Assembly: GCF_905475395.1 (NCBI RefSeq)
Contig: NC_058337.1
Coordinates: 111,408,368-111,472,367 of the forward strand
Source of the DNA: Chrysoperla carnea
Lineage: Eukaryota; Arthropoda; Insecta; Neuroptera; Chrysopidae
Direction: 5' to 3'
Length of the DNA: 64,000 bases
This document shows positions 56,304-64,000 of this stretch, in pieces (position 1 is the stretch's first letter; the number at the start of each line of letters is the position of its first letter). Both the position numbers and the translations under genes were made by a program. The notes under the pieces were generated by a model, which had not been told where the DNA came from, ran no database searches, and saw nothing but the letters and a program-made list of their open reading frames with translations.

Positions 56304-56718
56304 AGGGACCATCCATAAATTTCTATACATGTTTAGGGAAGGGAAGGAGGTCAACAAAATGCGACATTGTGTGACAAAATCAGTGGCAGTGAAAAGCACT
56401 ATGACGGCACATGGTTATATCTAAAATATTAAAACGCAAAATGTATACGTAAACAAAAAATTTAAAAATATTACTAACTCGTTGTATATTTATAAGGATT
56501 GCGTTTCAGTCGAAAATAAAAAAATTGAATGAAAATGAAGAAAATTTTGAACTGCTGTTTTACTTTAATTATTTCGAAAAACAAAATTGAAAAATGTGAC
56601 GATATACCAGAGGGGGGAAGTTTTACAAATGTGACTACCTATGACAAAGACCGGAGGGATTTGGGTTTTTGCTAAAAAGATCATAGAATTAGTGTGGCGT
56701 AATTTATGGATGGCCCCT
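56304..56718. mobile_element. MITE with AGGG(A/G)CCATCCATAAATT ends
   Basis: The left end AGGGACCATCCATAAATT and the right end AATTTATGGATGGCCCCT are inverted repeats with one mismatch. The ends are flanked by AT on both sides. The element is 415 bp and non-coding. Elements with these ends are widespread in insects; I do not assign a superfamily. Confidence 0.75.
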
Positions 56719-57631
56719 ATTTGATTTAGAACTGCATTTTTTAAATATATATTGGAATATTAAAGATATAAAAAAACAAACTATTTAATTTAGACTTATC
56801 AACTGTTCTAATTATCCAATGATTGAATTAAATTGAAATAGTTTTATTAATGAATTGTCATATTAAAATATTTATTAAATTGAATAAGTAACGAATCATT
56901 ATTATTGTTACTTAAATTGTCATTATTTAAAGTAAAGTAAATATATTATACTTAAATAAAGTAAATATATTACTATTATATAGTTGGCATGATTTTTTAA
57001 TCAAAACGCATCACTTAATTAATGATTCAGACTGATATGACCAATTTAAATGCATTGTGTATTTGATTCAATTAATTAAGATATGAATGAATCATTTAAG
57101 GTTCATTAATTAAATCAAAACAATGCACATTTAAAAATAAAGCAGTGTACTTATACCCTGTGTATACGAAATAATATTTAAACAAATTAGATCTGTAAAT
57201 ATATTTTAAAAACTAAAAATAGCCTAGGCAGAGTTTTGAACGAGAAATTTTTTTTGCAAAAAGCCAGAAAAGGTTTAGAATTGAACCATTCTTTGGTAGA
57301 TTTGCAATCCAAGAATAAGCGCATGTGAAAATATCTATAGAGAACGAAACTTTATATAAACTTCTTCAAAAATTAGCATAAACGTTGATTATAAATTTTA
57401 CAAATATAAAAAATTATTGCTCAGTTTATTAAAGCACACAGTTCATCTTTAAATTTATAATCGATAAGTTTCCAGCTCCAAGAAAGAGATGTTTCATGGA
57501 GCACCCGGTAGGAATTATGTTCTTTTCGGGATAAATTACAAATTTAAGAAACATTCATCGTCGTAGAAGCGGGCGCTGTACCACAAGAGTGCGGCTTCAT
57601 TGAGAAAAATATTAATATTTCAGGATAATAA
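56719..57631. other. AT-rich spacer, no gene seen
   Basis: Around 57510 'cacccggtaggaa' recalls a motif of the tandem duplication at 7881-8345. No gene was seen. Confidence 0.35.
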
Positions 57632-57671
57632 TCTATATAAAAAAAATGTCTCTCTGTCGGTATCGACCGGT
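57632..57671 (+). mobile_element. Possible Helitron 5' end interrupted by family 1
   Basis: A|TCTATATAAAAAAAATGTC followed by 'tgtcggtatcgaccgg' looks like a Helitron 5' terminus. The family 1 copy starts about 40 bp later, so this may be a nested insertion. Confidence 0.3.
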
Positions 57672-58182
57672 TTTTTTTATAGGTGTTCATAAAATCACCT
57701 AATTAATCCATTTTCGATTGTCTGTCTGCCTGTCCGCCTGACAACACGATAACTCAAAACGAGAAAACATTTGAAATTTTATAGCGTGCTCAGGACGTAA
57801 AAAGTGAGGTCGAATTCGTAAATGATCAATATTGGTCAATTGGGTCTTATGTCCGTAGGACCTATCTTGTAATTGTAAACCCTTAGAGATAGAACAAAAG
57901 TTTAAGTATAAGAAATGTTCCTTATAAAAAAATTAATAACTTTTGTTTGAAACATTTTTTTCAAAAACATCACTGTTTACCCGTGAGCAAATTAGGTTCG
58001 AATATTGTATACTATGTATTTATATGGGAATAATAGTCTTGTGTGTGTGACATGTATGTATGGCTAGCTATCTCTCTTTACTTACATGACGTGAAAAAAT
58101 AAACGACTCCGTAATCAATACTATCTATCTATACATGTTATTTTAACAATTGACTCAGTCAATTGTTTGTTTTCACTTGTTT
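57672..58182 (-). repeat. Dispersed repeat family 1, copy F (truncated)
   Basis: Lacks the 'ataccatg...tttagtcccaag' end and starts at 'ataggtgttcataaaatcac'. The rest of the block order is complete to 'cagtcaattgtttgttttc'. Confidence 0.8.
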
Positions 58183-59077
58183 AACATAAATTTAAAACGG
58201 ATTCGAAATATATCAACTGTTTAGTTTGTCTCGCCTTAAAATAGCTAAAAATCCTGACGCCGTTTATCAGTTTTGTATCTGTTATCAATTTGCGTTCCAA
58301 AAGAATAATTGTAAAATCGTCATTTTTCGAAATAAACGTGTTCGAGAACTTTACACAGCCCTAAAAACTTCCGAAACTCTTGGTTTATCAAATGACATAA
58401 GACATTATTTTTCTTAAAATTAGATATAATTTACACTATGTTAAGAAAAAACAAGTTCTCGGAATGCACCAAATCAAATGTTAAAAGGCACTGGCCTTAT
58501 ACAATGGATAAACCTGTTATTTCTGGGACTCAAATATGAATCATTATTACAATATTAGAACTCATAAATTATGCATTTAATAAAAAAAAATTAATAAAAC
58601 ATAAAAATAAAACAATTAATTATTTTAATTTTATACAAGATATAATTTTTATAATAATAAGTTATTATATCGTATGCTTTTATAAATAAAAAAATATTGC
58701 AATCAATAATAGTTATTGTTTTAATTTCTTTTTCAACACATGATTGATAATGACATTAAAAAAGTGTAAATGATAATTCTGTTCAATTATCCTTGAACTG
58801 TAACTGCAACAAAGTGCAAACAATTTTTTTTTTTAAATTACCAATTTAATGTATTTGTTTCATTTTATTCAACAATTTTTTGTTTGATTCGGATTTATTT
58901 TTAAATAGTTTGTTAATTTTGATATGAAGCAATTAAAATATTATCATATTCAACTTTATTGAATAAAAATAAAATTCTTATTCGTACATAATTTCAATTT
59001 TGAAATTAATATCAAAAATATTTAATTAAAGGTATGCAAAAAATACATATTTTTAATTTGTGATAACTATGAAAATT
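58183..59077. other. AT-rich spacer, no gene seen
   Basis: The frame at 58226-58417 has somewhat coding-like composition but no start context, family or splice support; not called. Confidence 0.35.
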
Positions 59078-59354
59078 ACGGTATCTCAGGTCAGTTGGTT
59101 AAGGCGTAACCAATTCCGTTCGCGATATGCTTAGGGTAACGCGTTCGATTCCCACCGTCACAAGAAAAATCAATTTAATCAAGTTATGATGGGCTAGTGT
59201 AGTGCATGGTATAAATATAATTGAGGAGCTGATAAATAAAATTATCAGCGGAAAGGTGGTAAAACACATATATGGTATCACAATGGGCTCTATATCCTAA
59301 GTGCGTCCTTCGTGGACAGCCAATATAACCTAACCTAACCAAACGGTATCTCAG
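59078..59354 (+). mobile_element. SINE with 12-bp target-site duplication (family S1)
   Basis: The element proper is 59090-59342, flanked by ACGGTATCTCAG (59078-59089 and 59343-59354). Box A-like GTCAGTTGGTTAAGG, then box B GCGTTCGATTCC at about 59141, one base off the consensus. The tail 'aacctaacctaacc' is longer than in the other young copy. It lacks the 'gaagaggtacactcagcc' part of the body seen at 54254. Confidence 0.85.
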
Positions 59355-61380
59355 TCAAGCTGCAATCGCGTTTAATGAACTTTTTATATTAAACTTTGAC
59401 CTTCTAAATGGATTAACAGCTTAAATAAAAATTGTTCGAATCCGGCCCCATTCCATACAAATGAAGAGCTTAGATAATAAATTGCTTTTATTCAATGACA
59501 TTTTTACCTGTAGCCTTATTATTGAAGTTCATGGCTAAATTGGAAAAATGAAAGTTTTTAAAATCGTAGACACGTGTCAAAATTTATTTTATCTAAAATC
59601 GAAATTGTTTATATTAACAAGAAATAAATGTAACAGATTTTCTTAAATAATTCAAAAGTGAGTCAGAACTGAAGATTTGATTTATTGATGTTTTGTTAAT
59701 AGTTACATAAAATACCTGATCGATATTTCAGTTGATTTCGAGGTCCGTAGTTAATAAAACTTGCTCACGGTTGTATATACTTGACGTTAATTATTAGTAA
59801 GCAAATTATTAAAATTCGTTTATAATTTGACAAAATAGGGTATTAACAAGTTAAAGCGATGGCTAATAACCTATGGGATTGCCTCCCAAATGGATTGAGG
59901 GTTTCAATCGGAAGGATTTAGTTATGTTCTAGAAAATTGGTTTTAAAAATGTTAGACACATATTTTCTTAATGATCAGTTTATAAAACAAATGTGAACGC
60001 GTTGGGTATATCTTTACCTCCATTGGGTATCCTTTACCTTAACATTTATTTCGCTAAAAATGTAGCTTCTATTACTCCCTCAAAAATATAGCTTCTACTA
60101 GAAATATTTAATGATGAAATTTTTTACCTAATAGACATTAAATAAAATCCTGAATGTAATCTTTCTGTTTCATGCTTAACTAATTTTCCGTGTTGAAATT
60201 AACCATTCGGATGAACTTATTTTTACAATTTATTTATATTAAATTATCAAAATCAAAAATGAGTGTGAAAATAAACATTTCAACGTGGAAAATACCTCTC
60301 GATTCTCAATAGTTAAATTACTTAAACACAAATTACCTAATTAATATCAACACATACTTTACATTGTATTATCATAAATAAATTATCAAATTCATATTAT
60401 GTAATGATTATTTTAACATAAACATTGTATTTATAGAACAGGAGGCTATCGTATTAAATGTGTGCATTCACTTTTTGATTTTTCGCTTGATCCCAATTAA
60501 CGTGAACTTTGCTTAATCATAGTGGTCGGAAATATACAATGAAATGGACTGTTAGTAAAAGCACTTAAAATTTAATTATTTTTGAGTATCTGTAAAATTA
60601 GAAAATCACAAATGACTTCAAGCATTCTTTTTGGCAGTCATAAGTAGCCTATTTGGTAGTCATATTTATTCAACGTCTGCTGAAGCCCAATTTAAGATTG
60701 TGGTCGTCATTCTATTGTAAGCCACCAGTTATCACATAACAAAATAATTGTCCCAGAAACAAAGTATAAATGTTAATATAATATTGTAATTTCCGTCAGA
60801 TTACAAACAAATCACTTCAATCAACTCAATGTTTAGATGGTATGGTTGGAGTAAGCACGGGTTATGATGATTTTCGACCCTTTTTTGGAAGGCTAATTTA
60901 CAATTGATTATATATTTTACAATCTGACAAAAATTACAATATTACGGTGACGTATATACCTTGAGTAAATATGTCAGCATAGAAATAGATCATATAATAA
61001 ATCCAATGGCCTCCTGGTCTATTGGAAGCTGTTAAACGTATACAATGTTGCTAAAATCATTCCAATAGGTGAATCACACTTTTAAAAATGTATATAAACA
61101 TTTGTAAATTAAGTTAATTATTTATTGATACTTAGCTATCGTTTAAAACTGTTTTAGATAATTTTAACAATATTAACAATAAAACGCCATAGTTACTGAT
61201 AGTGTTAGCAAGCTTGAAACAAAATTATTTAATGAAAGATTTGATATTGTCATTAAAATGTTTCATAATTTTAGTTTTGAAGAATTTTTAATAAAGAGCT
61301 TTTACCTAATGAGAATTTTTATTATAAGCAAAGTACTAAACAAAACTAGCAAAAAAGAGACTACCATTTTTCACCGGATA
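59355..61380. other. AT-rich spacer, no gene seen
   Basis: No supported gene. Confidence 0.4.
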
Positions 61381-61870
61381 ACTTATTGGTAGTTACATCT
61401 AATCAGCACAAAACTGCCTCACATATGCCGCAGTACTCATCCAGGTGTACCATATGTGAACTACTCCTACATAAAGCATCATTAAGAAAGGCAATTATTA
61501 AGAAAAGAAAAATCTATTTTCGGTACTGGAAGGCTATAACCGCTAGAAATCAATCGGAGTCGGTTCGATTGATTTTACAATTTTCCTCCCATATACGTCA
61601 TATTGTAGCGGCTATCATAGAACAATGGCCGGAAGGCAAGCATATCCAGAAGCTGTTACAATAAAGAGGGGCAAAATCCATTAGTTATCTTCTCAAGAGC
61701 TGCCCAGCTCATGCAATGAGAAAACTACTCTATTCGGCCCATCTTTTAACAGGCTTTTGAAACTTAAATCTGTTAATTTCTAATCTCGTTTACTATTCCT
61801 GAACAGATCCCAATGGGTTAAGGACTAGAGACTTGGACCCGCAGGCCACCTATTTAAACTACTAACCTTA
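61381..61870 (+). other. GC-richer patch, possible LINE remnant
   Basis: The composition is clearly less AT-rich than the surroundings. An open frame 61386-61664 includes SRCTICELLLHKASLRK and EQWPEGKHIQKLLQ; I recognise no domain. Its first in-frame codon is not ATG. The following 'cccaatgggttaaggac' and 'tggacccgcaggcc' resemble 3' ends of insect non-LTR elements. The assignment is tentative. Confidence 0.3.
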
Positions 61871-61991
61871 TTAAACTACAGACTTAAAGTAAATAAAAGT
61901 TTTTTTAATTAAGTACTACATTGCTTTTAATTTTGTTGTCAACAATATTACATTTTTTTGTTCTTTTTTTTTTTCGTAAACTTTTGTTGAA

Positions 61992-62672
61992 TTTTTATAC
62001 CATGTTATGAAATATACATAGTATATTAAATTTCGTCCCAAGTTTGTAACGCTTAAAAATATTGATGCTACGAAAAAAATTTTGGTATAGGTGTTCATAG
62101 AATCACCTAATTAATCCATTTCCGGTTGTCCGTCCGTCCGTCTGTGGACACGATAACTCAAAAACGAAAAAAGATATCGAGCTGAAATTTTTACAGCGAA
62201 CTCAAGACGTAAAAAGTGAGGTCAAGTTCGTAAATGAGCATCATAGGTGAATTGGGTCTTGGGTCCGTAGGACCCATCTTGTAAACCGTTAGAGATAAAA
62301 CAAAAGTTTAAATGGAAAAATGTTCCTTATAAAAAAATAAAAAACTTTTGTTTGAAGCATTTTTTTGTAAACATCACTGTTTACCCACGAGGGCGTTAAT
62401 TAGGTGCAAATTTTATAGTATGTATTAATATAGGAATATCAGTTGTGTGTGTGTGTGTGTATTTAAAAGTGAATATCTTTTGTTATTTACGTGACGTCAA
62501 AAAAACAAACGATTGCGCATCAACACTATGTAATATAGTACCTATGTATTAATATGGGATTATCAGTTATATATGTGTGACATGTATGTTTGTGTAATGT
62601 GACAGAGTAATCAACACTGTCTATACATGGTATTTCAACAATTAACTCAGTCAATTGTTTGTTTTCACTTGT
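61992..62672 (-). repeat. Dispersed repeat family 1, copy G (long form)
   Basis: The longest copy, 681 bp. It matches copy B over its whole length, including the TGACGTCA segment, and adds a (GT)n tract at 62443-62460 and a duplicate of the 'taatatgggattatcagtt' stretch. Confidence 0.88.
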
Positions 62673-63004
62673 TAATAATTTTAGTTGTCATTTTAAAGTG
62701 GTTTAATACATTATATATTAAACATTTTGATAAATCAAAAAAGTGCACACTAATGATGCATTTAAAAATTAAATAGTAAAGTGTTTAGTATTTACAGATT
62801 AATGTAATAAATAAATAAGTTATAATTATTGAAATCCTTTTAAAAGCAAACTTAAAGCATTCAAACATTAGATATAATAAATATTGTAATATAATAATTT
62901 TATAACTGCATCAAATATAAAATATTATAAATAATATTGGCTTATATCCAATAAATTATGTTATTTTAGTATATTTTATAATATACTTAGTTTAAACTAA
63001 TATT
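62673..63004. other. AT-rich spacer, no gene seen
   Basis: Nothing supported. Confidence 0.4.
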
Positions 63005-63337
63005 TTATACTGGGTGTTTCAGAATTGCACCAGGAGTGGAGCCCGAGTTTCTTGCGTTCAATTGGATTTGGGCTTTTATATTTTAGCCATTGGCCAGTTA
63101 TTTGTCTTTATATTTTAGGCCATTGTATCATGAAAAACATCAATAAAATCGAAAGACTTTGACGTTTAAATTCGTATATAAAATTGCGTAAACAAAAGTA
63201 AATAATAAATCAATCTTTAAGCTTCCATATCTCGGTAATACATTATTTTTGGTCATATATATGAGCATTTTGTTTATATTGTAATAGAGAACACACACTT
63301 TAAATAGTTCTGTGAAATTCTGAAACACTCTGTATAA
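63005..63337. mobile_element. MITE with TTATAC(T/A)GGGTGTTTCAG-type ends
   Basis: Left end TTATACTGGGTGTTTCAGAA; right end, reverse complemented, TTATACAGAGTGTTTCAGAA. The inverted repeats span about 26 bp with three mismatches. The element is 333 bp and non-coding. The single open frame inside is a by-product. Confidence 0.75.
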
Positions 63338-64000
63338 CCTATTATTCAAATATTATATTACTACTGTGAGTATAGTACCCGATTGTGTGATTAATAATAT
63401 TATAGTTTATAATGTTATTTAATTGTAATCATATCTCTTAATTAGGTGAGATTGGAGCTCTTTCAACATGTAAAATGTTTTATGATGCTCAATGGATAAA
63501 AATCTGAAAATTATTTCTATACTTTTGAAACTTTTGAAAAAATATTATTTTTTACAGTAATCATTAAACGATATACGTGAAATATTGTAAACAGTATTGT
63601 AACTAGTTAGGGAAGGGTCTTTTCTAGTAGACAACGGCATTAAGGCTGACATATTAGATGAATGTGCGAATAAAAAAAAAACAAATACTGAGTGATGCAG
63701 TGGATATAAAAAATTTGTCCTCTATGGACAGTCATTGTGAACGGATTCTGTTACAGTGCATTGCTAAAAGTAGTTGCTTAATTATTGTTAAATATATTGA
63801 TTGCATTAAACATTAAAGTATGGCGAAGTTTTAAAAGACTTCTTAGGAAAATCAAAAGTAGAATTATTTTTCTGCCTTTGTGTTGAGTGTTAACTATTAT
63901 ACTTTTATATTTTATGGTGGAAGAGTAAGGAAATTGATCTGTTTGGAAAGTTAAATGATATACACAAAAGGCGGGACATTCATCCATCCAGATTAAAGAT
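63338..64000. other. AT-rich spacer, possible SINE trace
   Basis: 'tgtcctctatggacagtcat' at about 63716-63736 resembles the end of the S1 SINE body, so a decayed copy may lie at about 63640-63750. No gene was seen. Confidence 0.3.

Overview
The window is nuclear DNA of an arthropod, most likely an insect. It is very AT-rich and gene-poor, and it carries GT-AG introns, a compact six-intron chymotrypsin/trypsin-family gene, SINEs with Pol III boxes, Helitrons, MITEs and several dispersed repeat families. I cannot name the species. A holometabolous insect is my guess from the overall style, not from a marker.

Only one gene is complete. It lies on the minus strand at 17025-15166: a secreted S1 serine protease of 247 residues in seven exons, with an intact His/Asp/Ser triad, a TATA box, an initiator-like site and a poly(A) signal. 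Just downstream (14735-14400) lie decayed copies of its last two exons, so the locus once held a tandem protease pair. On the plus strand at 19013-19337 there is a good first coding exon of an unidentified type II membrane protein, with a consensus donor and a phase-compatible candidate second exon at 19527-19684. Weaker coding traces are a decayed reading frame at 11253-11705 (minus), a LINE ORF2 C-terminal fragment at 21709-21915 (minus) and an unrecognised open frame at 30165-30596 (minus).

The rest is repeats and AT-rich spacer. 0-12 kb: a Helitron cut by the window edge, a foldback repeat, an old SINE, a 101-bp (TA)n tract and a 230-bp tandem duplication. 12-20 kb: a Helitron 5' end, the protease locus and the membrane-protein exon. 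20-31 kb: a LINE fragment, two hairpin elements, a second SINE family and a foldback copy. 31-48 kb: four of seven copies of a ~560-680 bp dispersed repeat (family 1), a complete 452-bp Helitron, family 2 repeats and a 127-bp hairpin. 48-64 kb: a 636-bp Helitron whose interior is a 52-bp minisatellite of perfect heat-shock elements, two young SINEs with target-site duplications, two MITEs and three more family 1 copies.

The most interesting object is the Helitron at 48711-49346. It carries 28 correctly spaced alternating TTC/GAA heat-shock subunits in less than 180 bp, so it is a candidate mobile heat-shock enhancer. The protease gene is the only part whose job is clear: a secreted zymogen, probably digestive, activated by cleavage after Arg23.
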